A stretch of 64,000 nt of DNA, from NCBI GenBank assembly GCA_034008185.1, contig CM067081.1, positions 85,642,765 through 85,706,764 on the forward strand, written 5' to 3'. How positions within the stretch are numbered: position 1 is the first letter of the stretch; each line of letters starts with the position of its first letter. Origin of the DNA: Gorsachius magnificus (lineage: Eukaryota > Chordata > Aves > Pelecaniformes > Ardeidae). Shown here one piece after another: positions 45,043 through 58,653 of this stretch. Position numbers and translations under genes: made by a program. A model generated the notes under the pieces. The model saw only the letters and a list, made by a program, of their open reading frames with translations, searched no databases and was not told where the DNA came from.

Positions 45043-46889
45043 GTGAAGAGAACAGATTTTTGGCTTTATCTGAAACATTGGATTTCATAGGAGAAATCAT
45101 GCAGAAGGTAGCCTGGAGATTAAAAAAACCAAACCCGAACCTTTCCTCATAGGTAGGTGTAATCAGAACTATGTGTAATTTCTGACAACGGGAGCCTCCG
45201 GTTTATGTCAGCAGTGCTTGTTCAGTCCCGAAGAGCAAGACCTGGCATTCAGTACTATTGAATTTCATTTGCTTTCTAATACTCTGGCTTTCAAGGTCAC
45301 CCAGTTTTTCCTGTGCAGTCAGGCGCTGCACCCCAACCAGGGGTGCTCATTCCTGCCCATGGGAATGCATTTTCTGGAGACTACTGCAAATGGTTGATTG
45401 AAAGCGTGCGTCCAGAAACAACACCAGCTCCCAATGTGTCTCCCCAGCCCCACAGCGTCACTTCTAGCCCACAGAGCAACCAGCTCAGAATGTGCTTCTG
45501 GAGCACAGCTGCACCCAAAAGGCAGTTTTCTGCCCAAAAAGGGCTCTCTTGCAGCAGTGCCAATGTGGAGCTGGCGAGCAGGCAGTGGAGATAGACGATG
45601 AAAACCCCCTCCTACGCCCACTCAGGTGAAACGGATGTTATAGGCTTCAGGAAGGTTTGGTTTTCACCAAGTCTTTTCCAAAATAATATTGATAGAGTAT
45701 CACCCCCCTCCATCCATACCCACATGTGCTGTGTACAAAGGTTGGGGTCCTTGCCTATGGCATCATTTTGGCAACCACATGTGGGAATGCCAGTATTTTG
45801 GTCAGCCACCTTCAGCACAGGTGTGAAAATCCTGATTTAAGACTAATTATGGCAAAGTAATTATTTCTGAGCCATGATAGCGGGCAGTCCCAATTAGCTC
45901 TAAATAGGATATAAGTAGTGGGGGGGAGAAAACCTTCTGTCAGGAGAATTTAAGCTAGAAGAGGCTGAGGAGAGCTCAGACGCAAGCAAAATAAATAGGA
46001 GTCTTTTCAAGCAGAGGATTAGGTTGTGTTATTGCTTCTCAGTTTCCAATAAGCCTGAGTCCTGGAAAGAAGGCAGGCAGAACATTGGGCTCTCTCTGCT
46101 CTGCTGCAGACGGGGAATGGCCTCACAGTAGCCCCTGCCAATTAAAAAAAAAAAAATTATCTTTAGCAGGGTAATATTCCAAAAGGCGGCTCTACCTTTG
46201 TTGCCAGCACCCATATCCTGCTAGCCGCGTCCACAGCTTTTCATGTTCGGCACGTTTCATGTGCTCAACAGAAGCCCATCAGACAGCATTTCCTTCGGCC
46301 AGCCAAAGGAAATCCTGCTTGATTCCTCCCCGGTTTATTCCCGGCGCAGCCCGATGGTGAGTGTCTCATGCCTTCGGGTTTCCTCCCGATCAACAGACCC
46401 GAGCTGCCGGACAGCTGCATCTTCAAGAGCTACACGTGAAGATGTTCAAGAGGATTCCAGACTCATTAATAATGTTTTAGCGTGTTATCTCAAAAAAATA
46501 TTTACAGCTTTCCTTAAACGTTACAAATAACTTTCTGATTTTAATATACATTCATCCCATGGGTTTTTCACCCATTAAGATAGATTAAGTGACTATTCTA
46601 ATGTACAATAGCAGATTTTGCCCTGTGGTTTAGTGGCTGGCTGTGGTTGACTGATACCCAGCCCTCTGAATCCCTGCTGAGTATCTAAGCTCTATGAGCT
46701 GCAGTGAATGCATTTAATCTACATAAAAAGAACACAAATTGCATGTTAGCCTTTTTGAGCCCAGTAATCAGTTTTACAGTTTACTTGGTATGCTTCTCCG
46801 CAGTCCTCGTGGCTCCAAGGAGGTTCCAAGGATTCTTCCTCTTCTTTTTTTTCCCCCTACCCATCTCACGTAGAAGAAAAGTGTTTGCA

Positions 46890-47300
46890 TTTTGATTGTG
46901 CTCATTCCCTGACCCCTGTAATTTAACCATTGTTCATATTTAGCACCGACTGGAGTCCTGCGGGGCAGCTGATAACAATAATTTGTAATAAAGCATACGC
47001 AGGCTCCATTTTTTTTATCCTTGTTTTCCCTAATAATGCGAAATTAAATTTGTTAATTAAAACAGATGAAATCAAATAGGATTCTGGGGCTGCAAAAATA
47101 CACGGATTATCCCGGCCTCGCATTCAGGATGATTATCATATTTGGCATGTATATGGCGCTTCAAAGCAGCATCGCAGTTAATCCTTACCCTACCGCCCCT
47201 CTGAAGTGTGTTGTTATTCCTCAATTTGCAGATGAGGATGCCCAAGCAAAGAGGTTAACTCCAGAATTAGCCAAAGCCTGCACAGACACAAGTGGTTTGC
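46890..47300. promoter_or_regulatory. Candidate conserved non-coding block containing a MIR remnant
   Basis: The first 260 bp are unique and AT-rich with clustered words: GATAACAATAATTTG (SOX and homeodomain-like), TTTGTTAATTAAAAC (a TTAATTAA core near 47055), CGGATTATCCCGG near 47103 (a GGATTA Pitx/Otx-type core) and GGATGATTATCATATTTGG. The last 150 bp are a MIR SINE remnant, annotated separately. A very old SINE that is still legible beside motif-rich sequence raises the possibility that the block is under constraint. This is an inference; no alignment was made. Confidence 0.38.
47155..47297 (-). mobile_element. MIR SINE remnant
   Basis: Read on the minus strand, the sequence follows the MIR order: CCACTTGTGTCTGTGCAGG and TTTGGCTAATTCTGGAGT (compare CCACTTACTAGCTGTGTGACC and CTTGGGCAAGTTACT), TTAACCTCTTTGCTTGGGC, TCCTCATCTGCAAATTGAGG (compare TCCTCATCTGTAAAATGGGG), AATAACAACAC, GTAGGGTAAGGATTAACTG, then TTTGAAGCGCC (compare GTAAAGCGC). 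By eye roughly 60-65% of positions agree in the better half. The tRNA-like promoter head is missing. MIR was active before the split of the main amniote lineages, so surviving copies in birds are few and very old. Confidence 0.75.
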
Positions 47301-50300
47301 TGCAGCCTCCCCCCACCTTACGTGTCGGTTTGGACGATCAGGAGATCAGCAGGGAAGCCCGTAGGTCCCCATGAGCTTCTGCGGGGTGAGGGATTTGGAG
47401 GTGATGTCCCAAAACGGGGCTCGGAGGCTGCGGGTTCTGGGGGCACACGGAGCATCCTGCTGGTCCTGTCGCAGCGGCACCGCATGTAGACCACGAGGTG
47501 GAAACTGAGCTGCTCGTCTGCCAGCTGTTGCCCAGCATGGCATGCAGATGAGAAGCTCGTCCCAAAATTATTATAATCCCAAACACATACATGCTCTTTG
47601 GGATTCGGAAAAAAAACAAAAGTAAGCTAACAACTAGGGGAAAAAAACATATAAAATATCTTTTAGACCAAACAGTTCTCAGGCAAAATGTGGTTTCAGC
47701 TAAATATTTTGGGGGGTAATGTTGATACCAGTGTTGGCAGATGAGAAAATATTTTAACCTTCCATCTCGACTGGATTCAAGCTCGGGTCATTTTGATGTT
47801 TTTAGTGTTGTCGTTTTCATACACAAATACACTTTGTTTCACGAGTGAAAACAAAAAGGAAATTAAACACACCAAAACATGATGTCTTGGCAGCTCCACA
47901 ATTTATTTTGGAGGCGAGCTGGATTTTCTGGGGCACTGCAGGACGCGGCACTCCCTGCTAGGGCTCATTGCGCTCCCTCCCCCTCCACTGCAAATCCCTG
48001 AATGGCAAAATCCTCGTTCCTGAGCAGCTCTGGTGAGGATAACCTGTGAGACGATGGGAGCGCGCACAAGCTGGGGTCGAGGTTGGCCGCACGTCCTTTT
48101 CTCACTGCGACTCACAGGCTGTAAAATCTTCTCTGCTGCTCTGCAGGAGCAGAGCTGCAGCCTTCAGCTTCTTCTGTGGCATGTGGGCTGGGGTGGGAGC
48201 CTCAGACCTGGTGCTGGGGCGAGGTCCTGATTCCACCTATAATGCTTGGGTTTGCCCTGTTATGGGGGAATAAAGGGTAACCCTGAAACCATGGCCCTCC
48301 AATGGTTGGAGGGCTAGGAAGGAGGCACGGTGCGATCTCAAACGGAGACGTGAGTTGATGGCAGGTGACAGGACTCTCCCAGAGGGATCAGCCTGGGCAT
48401 TCCTCATGCACGGCAGGCTACCCAATGGGGCGGGGAGAGACAGGGGATCCTTGCTGAAGGGGACGGTCATAAATCAGCCCATGACATGAGCTAATGAGGA
48501 ACATGATGAGAGGTGAGAAGCTGAGGGTGGCTGATAGCGGACAAAGCTGATGCGGCTGGGAACGCCTCATACAGCCAGGAAAGTAGCTTGTAGCCTCTGT
48601 TGGCCGTAACAGACAAGGTTAAAAGGATCATCTCTGTATTCTCCCCCAAAATAAGTACCTTCAGCAGACAGTAAATTCTGGCAGCTCAAAAGGGTGAACT
48701 TTCCAGAAACAGATTACATCTTTTTTCCTTAGAGGAAATCTTCAGGACATCTGGAGGACAGCTATAAAATTTTCCTATTTTATGTTTTAATTACATTTTG
48801 AGATTGTTAGGCTAAGCATCCTGGTCTTTTAAAAAGGGCAAACTTCATGCTCAAAGTATACAGAAAATTAAAAGATCTACTGAGAACTGTAGCTATGTTT
48901 TGGTTAGTTGTCACTTGTAACTCAGTATATTATAAATAATGGAAGAGGGAACATTAAAACATGAGCTCCAACAACTTTCACCAAGAGGCCAACAAAGAAG
49001 CAGACTATAGGTGTTGACAAGAATTGTTTGGTGGAGAATGATACTACATATTGCAGAGCCTGCAAACATCAGCTTTACATAAATGTCTTCCATATGAGAC
49101 GTTAATCAGGACGGAGAACTGAAGGATCTGAAAACAATCAGCATTTCCCCTTTCAAACCCCTAACATTCAACGTGAGGAGCTCGTGGCACCCCTGGGTGG
49201 TGGGAATGCTGCAGGAGGACAGAGGCTGGCCATGGGCTGATGGGAGGTGGGTGCCTCTTTGGAGGTGCTTTAGGCAGGTCCGTGCAACCCGGGCTGAGCC
49301 AGCTGAAGGAAGGGGCTTCCTTGGAGCAGGGGTGTGGGACCCAGCCAAAGGAACTTCTGAACTCGGGTGAACCAGACCTGGACGAGCCTGGGACAGGTGT
49401 TTCAGTGGTAAAAATGAATAAAAGAAGGAGCAGAAAGGGCCTGGGAGGTTTAAAAGAATAAATGCCAGGCGGAAGCAAGCAGCAAAGGAGACAGAGCTGC
49501 GGATGTACACACGCACCTTAGATAAATAGACCAATTACTATAGGTCCTACAAATGAACTTTGGTGATATATGAAAATATTCACAAAGTTAATGTAATAGC
49601 TCTATGCAAAAATACAGGTGTATACTGATATGAATATATTTCGTATGTATGACTATATATGGAAAATATATAAGCATGGTTTGCCTGTCTTTTGAATGAG
49701 AATTTGGAAGGAAGGAGTAATTTTCAGAAACGCAAACCCCTGCATTTCTAAGCAAGATTTCAATTTTGCATTTTCAAATTACTTTTTCATTTTCATAAAT
49801 GCAAAATTCATTTGGAAAAAAAAAGGGGGGGGGGGCTGGTTACCCTCTTTACCTCTGTACAAAGATCTAGTGGTAGAATACGGTTTGATTGCAAAATATA
49901 TGCTGTTCCCAAGGGAACTGCCGCTTGAAAGGACTCACTAGCCATGATTAGACTGATCAGACAATCATTTGCTCTCAGCTTAAGCTATTATAAAGCCAGA
50001 GGAAGTCAATTGGCTTGAAGGACCTGTGTTACAGTCACCTGGCAAGCTTCTTTTCCTTGGGTAAAAAGGACCAAAACAAAGTTAGTATGACCAGAGTATT
50101 GCCCTTAGCTCAGAGCAGCACCTCACCTGAATTCAAGGGCCGGATCCGCAGATGTGGGTGATGTTGTCTTATGATGAGCTCGTGCCATGCCCATTTAAAC
50201 AGCACTGATTTCATCCATCCATGTTAGGGGCAAAACTCGCCTTAAACCGTGGGGCACAGAAAGTTCCTAACGCTAATGACTTTTTTTGTTTGGTGGTAAA

Positions 50301-52019
50301 CTGATGAAGGTGGCACCGCCCTAGGAAGGTTGAGGGGGCTTTGCCCGGATCCCCTGCGCCCATCATCAGTCCGACGTGTCCATTGTCTTTAACCCCTACC
50401 AGGGAAGGCCACCAGGCAGTGCATGCCCCTGCTGCTCCCAGTGCCTGGCACAGGGATGCTCCAGAGGCTGGCGGGACCTCTCTCCCTCGCTTCCCCCCAG
50501 CTCTGTCCTCTGGGGCTGGATCTGCCCCCTGCACACAGCCCTGTTACGGTGGGGCAGACCTTCAGCACCCACAACTCGGGAATGCACCGTTAAGAGCAAT
50601 GTTCCAAATGATCTACACATTTTTAATGGTTTTTTTTTTTTTTTTGGTCCCTCTAAATGATATTTGGGGAGGGTTAATTATTTTTTTTTCTGCAAAATGA
50701 ACCTGAAAGATTAATGCAAAATCAAGCAATCTTCTTTTACTTAAACAAAGTCACTCGCATGTATACTTTCACTCCCCACCTCTCGGGGAGCGAATATTTA
50801 TACACTGAATTCTGCAGTAATAATTTAACTCCAGTGTGCCTACCGCCAGCCAGAAATGCCAATGATACACATATTCTTTCAAGTAACACAGTGTATTTGG
50901 GACTTTAAGAGAGTGACGCTAGAACAATCCCAAAATTGGAGTCTTTAATCCCACACAGAGCCAGGCGGGAGTGCCTTGGGAGAGGTGCAAGTGCCTGTGC
51001 TTTGCAGGATAATGCTCGGGATCAGAAAGAGAAGAGCAAAATCTCTTGGTCGCGTGCCCAGCTTCCCTCTCCCATGCTCAGGGCTGTCACCACGGAACGC
51101 CAGCCTGTGGTCTTTCTCATCTGGCTTGGTCACAGGGAATGGGCCTCGGCCGCTGGTCTTGGCAACTGTGCTGCATACCAGGTGCTTTCTCCCCCCAAAA
51201 GTCTAACCTAAGTTTTCCTTTCCTTGACCTTTGGCCAATGCTTGCTGTCCTACCATAAATAATTCCCCACCTTTGTTTAAACTGTTAAACTGAAGGTATT
51301 TATTGCTTGTCATCATTTTCCCTGGGATTTTCATCTCTCTTCTAAATATACTGGTGGTCTGTAGTTGCCCTTCAGAAGTCTTACCCTCTTGTCTGTCCAT
51401 CCGTCCATCCCTCCCTCCTGACCTGACCCCACAGACAAATAACGCATTTTCAGCCAACCTACAGGGAAGATGAACTTGTCTCTGGAGGGATGGAGAAGGA
51501 AGGGCGCGGTGGTGGCGCAGAGGGCAGGCTTGTCATGCACAGCCCACCAAGACCGTCACCATTTTCACTTGACAAGTAGCGACTGATCCCATGTAACCCT
51601 GCTCCCAAACAAGGCTATTATACCCAAGCTGCAGGGCAGTCAAATTGCATTATCCCTTCTGCAAAACATATGGAGGAAACAAAATATTGGAGGATACTCC
51701 AGTGACAGCTAATGACATTACCAAAATTACTATAAATATCATCTTTAATCTAATCAAAAACAGTATATCAAAGGCATTAAAGCTGCAGATGCTTACTGTG
51801 CCAGGGGGGAACCAAATGAAGCCTTACAGATGTGTCATACTGTGAAGTTATATTTGCATAATAGAAAATGAATGCTGGTTGCATCTCGGATTTCTGCTGC
51901 TTTTTAAACCGGGAGGATCTGGACAGTACGTTTAGTGAAGATCTTTTTTGGTAGCCCAAGGTTTGGGCAGACAAACAAAAATACAAATCATCTGCAGGCC
52001 TAAAAAAAAAAATTCCCCA
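47301..52019. other. Unique sequence, no gene seen
   Basis: GC-richer parts near 47.3-47.6, 47.9-48.5, 49.2-49.5 and 50.3-50.6 kb alternate with AT-rich parts. The longest frame is 142 codons (49106-49534, minus); it overlaps others and has no recognised domain. The AT-rich part at about 49540-49700 contains several TATATG-type words. No interspersed repeat was recognised. Confidence 0.45.
49817..49835. repeat. A8G11 purine tract
   Basis: A run of adenines passes directly into eleven guanines. It is low-complexity and a likely site of assembly length error. Confidence 0.85.
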
Positions 52020-52210
52020 AGAATGGTCACTTTATCCCTTGTTAATCATTACCTGGGTGACTCTGTTGTGTATTTAATTAGCATCATTTCTCTTGAAAGC
52101 ACATTTCGCTAAACCAATGCTGACTGTGGGGTGAGAACCAACAAAGTAACATCAATCAGTTAATTAACTGGTTAACACATTTCCTTCCTTCTTAATTTCT
52201 GCTTTTGATT
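52020..52210. promoter_or_regulatory. Candidate regulatory block with a 14-bp palindrome
   Basis: AT-rich unique sequence containing CCTTGTTAATCATTACC, GTATTTAATTAGCATC and the perfect palindrome CAGTTAATTAACTG at 52157-52170, followed at once by GTTAAC. The TAATTA core is the binding word of many homeodomain proteins, and the two mirrored GTTAAT-type half-words recall HNF1-like or paired homeodomain sites, though the spacing is shorter than the HNF1 consensus. The call rests on motif reading of one sequence. Confidence 0.3.
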
Positions 52211-55200
52211 TTCATTTAGGATGCTTTTAGGATCTGAATTTTCAGGAGGTTCATTTCTGGGCAACCGGAGGTAGCGATGGGTGAGAGGGGCCCTACCAAC
52301 GTGACCTTTGAGATATTATTTTGCTACTGTAGGGAGAGGATGCTTTTGTGCCCTCGTGGGGTCTCTAGCACCATGGTGAACACTTCTGGGAAATAATATA
52401 ACAGGTGTACAATTATTAAACACAGGCACAATCCTGCTTATTGCTGGGAAAATGAACAGAGACAGCACACCTCCCACTGCTGGGCTCAGGCTTCCCCTCT
52501 GGCACACACAAGATGCTCCTGGATTTCGGCGCAGCGCTGCTCCCTGAGCTGTAATTTTTCCAAAATGGCAGAGCTACAACAACTTTAGGCTTCTACGAGC
52601 ACGAACCAAGACACGCCGACCGACCTGGGTGATGCACTGCTTCCCTCAAGTTGTGCTCTCCTACGTCAACCAAGAGCACTACATCGCTGGGACTATGGAA
52701 ATCACATTAAACCAGAGAGAGTCTAATAAGATTTTAATTTGACCTCATTCCAGCAGAAGGCACAGAGCTAAGAAAAGAAGAATCTGGTGTGCTTTTTTGT
52801 TTTGCTTTAGGGTTGTCTGTTCCTCTCTTTGGTCACCCCGATCAGCAATGCCTCCCTCCAAAGACTACTTAAACCTCAACCATGTCCTTTCCTGAGCCAT
52901 TCTGGCCTTCCCAGCAGCCCTGCCTCCAGCCACCCCATCTTTGGTCACGCTCCAACCTCCCTCTTTGGTGGGATGAGAATAGCACTTGTTTCTGGTAAAG
53001 CAATCCAGTCCTGTGTTACATACGGGTGATGCTGGTTTAAAAGATCAGCCAAGTATTTCCCGGCCACCTCGTGCAGTTGGGCTACATGGAAGGAGGTGTA
53101 GGTCCAGCAGCAACGTGTTTTGTCTCCCTCCACTCAGGTCTTCAGGAGATTTTGGGGTTGTCCTAAATGGACCATGGTGGGAATAAGTGCTATCAGGGCA
53201 GAAAAGGGTGCTACGGTCCTGGTAACTCAGTATGAGCGTTGCGTGGTCTGTGGTCACCCCTGTACTCATAAACCCCAGTAGGAGCATTGTGCCAAGCAGG
53301 ACAGCAGAGCTCTCTCTTCGTGGGGTGGCTGAGGATGGATTTCACTAGACTGCGTGCTAGATTTTACCTGGCATGGGGCCCACATGTGGTCTCTGCTGAA
53401 AAAAAAATGGATTTTGCCCCAAAAGATTATGTGCCTGGATTTGTTTATGCAGCAATTTGCATGAGGATATTAATTTTGAAATTAGTCCCCCAAAAGCACC
53501 AGGAAAAGAAAGAGGCTGACTGGAAAAAGGATTTCTGTTCAGCCTTAATTTCAAGTGGAAAATAATGTTTGTACTGCTGCATGCCAAATATATTAGAGGG
53601 ATTTGAGATTATAATATAGAGTAGGTTAATGGCAGTTTCGTAATCTAATCTGCTGTTGAATTCCGATTTTAGCAACCATCTTTCCTCCTCAGGCTTAGAA
53701 GGTCTTTGTATTTCTGTAAACTCCAGCAGATTCAGAGTTCAGAGTTGAAAGCTCAGTGATTTAAATTTGCCGTGCTGCTAAGTGCTAAGCCTTAAGAGCA
53801 GTAAATAACTGCAGTGCGGAGTCGGTTGTACACCAGGACTTCTCCAGCTCCCTGAGCCAGCGCCCAAATCCATCCTAGGGATTTGCACCCCGGTCCCCGT
53901 GGGCTGCTGCCCATGGGGTGCCACATGCTCCCGCCTCTTTTGCAATGGCGCTCGCCAGGAGTGCCCGCACGCCTGCATGCGGGTAACTCCCCGGGGGCAG
54001 GGCACACCAGCAATTTTAGTGCTAAACTTAGCTCATCTTCTCCACCTTCAGCGGACCAGGATGTCAAAAGGCAAGCCCTAGAAATGCCGGCCACGCTTGC
54101 ACGGCGCTCCTGGGCATCCCCTTCCCTGGGGGCACATGGGCTACAGGCAGCCAAATTCCCCTCGTTGCCTGTTTTCTCAGAGAGGACAGCAAGCAGAGAA
54201 GATCTGCTGGTGTGGACCTCAGAGGGACCCTCGGTACGTGAACCCGACCCCGCAGCACAGCCTACAGGCTGGTTCTGTGTGCCTTAAACGGATGCTGAGC
54301 ACGTTGTGCTCCATTAGGAACGGGTCTGAGGTGCAGAAGCACCGCGTCACGTTGGGTTTTTCCAGCTGCCTGAAAGGGCACAAGCTGACTGCGTCTCTTC
54401 AATGATGCTTTTAACTCAGCTCGACTGAAAATGTTGACAGACGCAGCGTGGATTTAGTACTTTGATACTTGCGGGGAAAAACTGGGAAAGGGGGAGGGAC
54501 GATGTCCGAGGGTTGAGAAGGGGAATATTTAAGGAAGATGCAGAAGAAGAAGCAGTCTGCAACTGGTACGCCTAACCTACAAATGTCAGCTTTACAGAGT
54601 GAGTCGGTCTAAAAATAACCTCCAATTGTCTCCCAGCTACTCCAGCAGCACAGCAAAAGCGCAAGTGGTTGAGAAAAATCACCAGAGGGGGGAAGAAGGA
54701 TTCTCTATGCTTTTAGAAATTTCTGATTAAAAAAAATGAAGCAAATACCAGGCTCTCAGAAGTCTACATACAAGTTAACCTTGTTTAATTGTGTTCACTC
54801 TATTTATTTTGCCTCTGAAAGGCAGCATAGGCTGAATTCCTGGAACGCTCTAAATGTAAAACATGGGTATCCTTGCAGAATTGCATGAGAACATACCCCA
54901 TCATCCAGACTAGACTTGCTTTCTAGACTCAATATTTTAAATGAGAGTATTGAATATCTCTCCCTATAATTTGCATGCTTTCTTTTTTAGCAGCCTCCCT
55001 GTTCGTTTACGCCCTATGAACTATTCCTTTCTCTTTTCGGCGATCATTGAAACACAGTCTGTCTATGGCAGCATTAAATTAATCTGTGATAATATTTCAG
55101 AATAATTTTAAATACATGATCCAGAAATCTGTAGATGCTTTCTTCCCCCACCCCGCCTGAAGCCGTTGCTCTACAAGAGTTGCGTACTGGCTTCAGGTGC

Positions 55201-58200
55201 GGCAAGAGCCAGGATAATGCCATCACCATTCCATCCCTAGGCACTACCATTTGGTGTAGCGAACCGACCAACCCAAAAGGAAAGACCTGACACCTGCAAC
55301 ATTGTAAACAAATGAGCAAAAATGCTTTTGAAAGACACAAAAATTAAATACCTCTCCAATGGTATATAGGACTGCTACTTACCTGCAAATGTTCCTGAGC
55401 TGGAATGTGCTGCTGGAGATCAGAGGGGCTATTTCTCCTATTAATACTACATAATTCTCTGGTTTAAGGTCTCCCTACCAGCTGGGAATGATGATGCCAT
55501 GGGGTCCCTCCACTCTGGAACAGGGAATTTTCCAAAAGTTGAAGTTTTAAACAGTTAATCCTGGAAAGTATCATTTTTGAACCTAAAATATTCCTCCTCT
55601 GATACATTCCCCGTTTCTACTCTGTAAGTGGAAAAAACCCAGCAGGGTTTTTACACTCCCAATGTCTTGTGGACCCCAATGGTATATGCGTTGCCATAGC
55701 AAGAGTAGAGCAAAAAGGGTCAAGCTTGCTACTGGTGATGCCACTGCTCAGGAAGGATCACCCCCAAAGATGTGGAGGAGCATGCAATGAGGGAGGCGAG
55801 GTAGCAAGAGGGGGGATGCTGCACTAAAAATACACTGTGCCCACTGTGATGGGACAACTGCAGGGGCTGGCATCCCTCTGGGACCAGTTCCTCAGCTGGT
55901 GCAGAGTCATTTCTTCAGCTCTGTGCTGGGTTTGCACCAGTGGTGAGACAGGTCCCTCTCCTCCTAACACCACCTGGGCAGGTCCGGTAAGGAGGACATG
56001 AATGACAGCATCACACGAGCAATTCTTCCTCACGGGGAGGCAGTGCTAGGTGGTGCCTTCATACATTTACCCTTACCTGGGCTGTACTGGGCTTTAACAT
56101 TGAACACAGCAGAGCCTGGGAATGCAAGGACAATGCAGAACTGGTGGCAGTAAATCACACATATGGGCGCACCGGAAGGAAGCGGCACAAAACACTATTA
56201 AGCTATTAATCGATTACTTGAATTTTCCCTGGATTCACTGGAATCAGCCCCAGTGAGGGACTCATACTGTGGAAATACAGCTAGACTCAGGCAGACCACC
56301 AGGTTTGGGCTTCAATCGTTCAACGTTTCACTGTTGCAGGAGCTCCATATGTGGTTCAAACATGCCAGATGGCCTAAAACACACACTGTCCTAAATACTC
56401 CAACACCTCTCCCGCCCTGTAAAGCCACCAAACACCAGGCACGTAGTAAACACAGAACTGAACCCCCTCAGACGTGAGCTAGCGATGGCAAAACCGAGTA
56501 CTCGGTTCAAGAGACCAGTTCTCCAGTTTGTGTGGCAAGTTGATTTGTTTTACTCACTGATGCCCACTTCCCTAGTTCATTTAAATAACACCTCTCTCAG
56601 AGGGCTGGTGGCAGGAGGCTTTGGTGACCGAGAGACAGAGCTGTTTATGTTTACATCATTGGTCTGAATCCAACAGAGACTGATAGTGAGAGAAAATATT
56701 AGCCATCTGCCCAATGCTTCACAGCCTTGCTAGCAATAAAACCAAGAATGCATTAGATGCGGAGGTTGTCTGAATCTCCCTTGCTAGGGTTGGCCCTCCG
56801 GCTTGGAGAGGGGCTTCCGTGACGAAGAGGAGTCGTTGGTCCTCTTGCCGCCCTTACCGCCTGCTGTCAGACCGGCAGGTGACTCCAGCAGTCTCCACCA
56901 GGGACGCGGCTTTTCTGAAGACCGAATTGTTACAAAGATTGAAGGGAAAATATCGAAGAGGGAAAAACATGGCTCTGCATAAGGCGTTGCTCTTTCTGGT
57001 GATGCATCGCACTGTTTATGAACCAACAGATGCCACACAATGTCCAGTATTTATGGCAGTGCTTACAAAGGCGCAGTTGGAAGGTAGACCTTGCCCATTA
57101 CTACATTATTGCGATGTTTTTCCTTGCCAAAACAGAGTCCTGTATTTTAATATTTCCTACTCGTTCCTGTATTTTACCACCTACTGAAATGCCTCAGCTG
57201 TAAAGATAATACTTTATAGCCTTAGACCTGAGGTGTAGGTCGTTGCTATACTCGAGCTGCCAGCACCACCAGCGGGTGCACAGGGGTGGAAGGTGGTTGC
57301 CTTTGGCCTTGCTTCACCTTCACCAGCTGCAGCTACAGCAGGGGGACTGCCGAATCTTGCGAGTCACTTCTCTGCCTAACAGACTGCCTTCAAAACCGCT
57401 GTCGGTAACGAGAGGCTAGCAGGGCCATGTTTCACTAGTCAAAACCTCTCTTCTTGGTTTGACCAGGTAGGTAAAATACCTTAAGCCTGATTCAGAGGGT
57501 GGGTACACGTGAGAATAGATGGTGCTCGGGAAGCTGTTGGGCTTGTAGCAGAATCCAGCAGCAGGGATGGGTAAGGAGAAGATGGTGTTCCCGCACCCAA
57601 TGGACAACGTGGCTTGGCTAGGTACCACGCCGCTCGCCGGGGAAGCAAGGGGAAGGGCAGCATGCCATGCCATGGCGTGGGGATTTGGTCCCCTTTGTCC
57701 TCTGCTCTCCTCTGTGCTTGTGCGTGTTGGGAGGGCACACATGCGTGTTGGGGTTGTGGGCCCAGCCCTTTGCAACCTGCTGGGTAAAGTGGGCAGGAGG
57801 AGCTGCAAACCTGATTGATCGCTCCCGGTGGCAATTTGGCTTCCCCCCCAAGACACGGAGCCCAGGGGGCAGCACCGGGGTCACAAGCAAAACATTCCAG
57901 CTACGAGCAGTTCTTGGGTGGCATCGTGTTTGTCTCTCCTCAACTGGGCTAGCGCGTTTCAGTAAATAATATCCCTTGCTTCTCACACAGCGTTCCTGTG
58001 GCAGAACGTTTGCACTGCCTTGCTTTTATTGTGTGTCGCAGCCAGAAAGGTCCCTACCACAAATGGTGGACTTGTATCATACCGGCTACGCTTTATCATG
58101 TAAGGCAGTAATAAATGCATGGAGAAGTACCATGCCTCAGGACAATTTGGGCACTGTGCAAAGGTCACTCTCTTCAGACCCTAACTGCTCAGCAAAAGTG

Positions 58201-58637
58201 ACATTTAAATTGCATATCATTAAAATCATACCAAATTTATTTACCTCCTCCCTTATTGGGATCGGTTTTGCATACATTAAACATTTGATGTATTGCATGC
58301 TATGGAGGTCAGAGTTTGTTTGCATCATAAAATTGTGTCTCACGGAATCACAATGACACGGGGTGCCAGGCTCCGAGTATTACTCATGCACTGGCTGCTC
58401 TTGTAGGAGCTGTCACAAATTCCCAACAGCCAGAGAGGGCCAATGCTCTCCAAGCTTTGTAGGAAGACAGTATGGCGGCTGGTTTAAGAAGAGCAGGTTA
58501 TATTGCAAACATAGTAGGCAAATAATATGGTGAGCTCTTCTGATGTCTCCAAGCTTACAAAAAAAAAAATATACAAACATATGCATGTGCATCTCTGACT
58601 CCGTTCTGAGCCATTCCTTCAGTGCTAGCACTGACAT

Positions 58638-58653
58638 ATATACATATGTATAT
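58638..58653. repeat. 16-bp perfect palindrome in an AT-rich tract
   Basis: ATATACATATGTATAT reads the same on both strands and is centred on CATATG, an E-box-type word. It lies in a longer run of TATA and ATGT words and is probably low-complexity in origin. Confidence 0.8.

Larger units (their letters stand above)
38981..46889. other. Long unique stretch, no gene seen
   Basis: About 7.9 kb with no interspersed repeat recognised. Composition alternates: AT-rich at about 40.1-40.7, 42.6-43.0, 43.4-44.4 and 46.4-46.9 kb, GC-richer at about 39.7-40.1, 41.2-41.5 and 44.7-45.0 kb. Frames stay below about 120 codons and none is recognised. Microsatellites inside it are listed separately. Confidence 0.45.

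Noticed and set aside
47155..47297. tRNA gene or tRNA-derived promoter at the MIR remnant
   Set aside because: The tRNA-like head with A and B boxes is not visible; only the core and 3' part of MIR remain.
56819..57187. 122-codon lysine/arginine-rich open frame
   Set aside because: No recognised domain and no supporting context; similar frames occur by chance elsewhere in the window.
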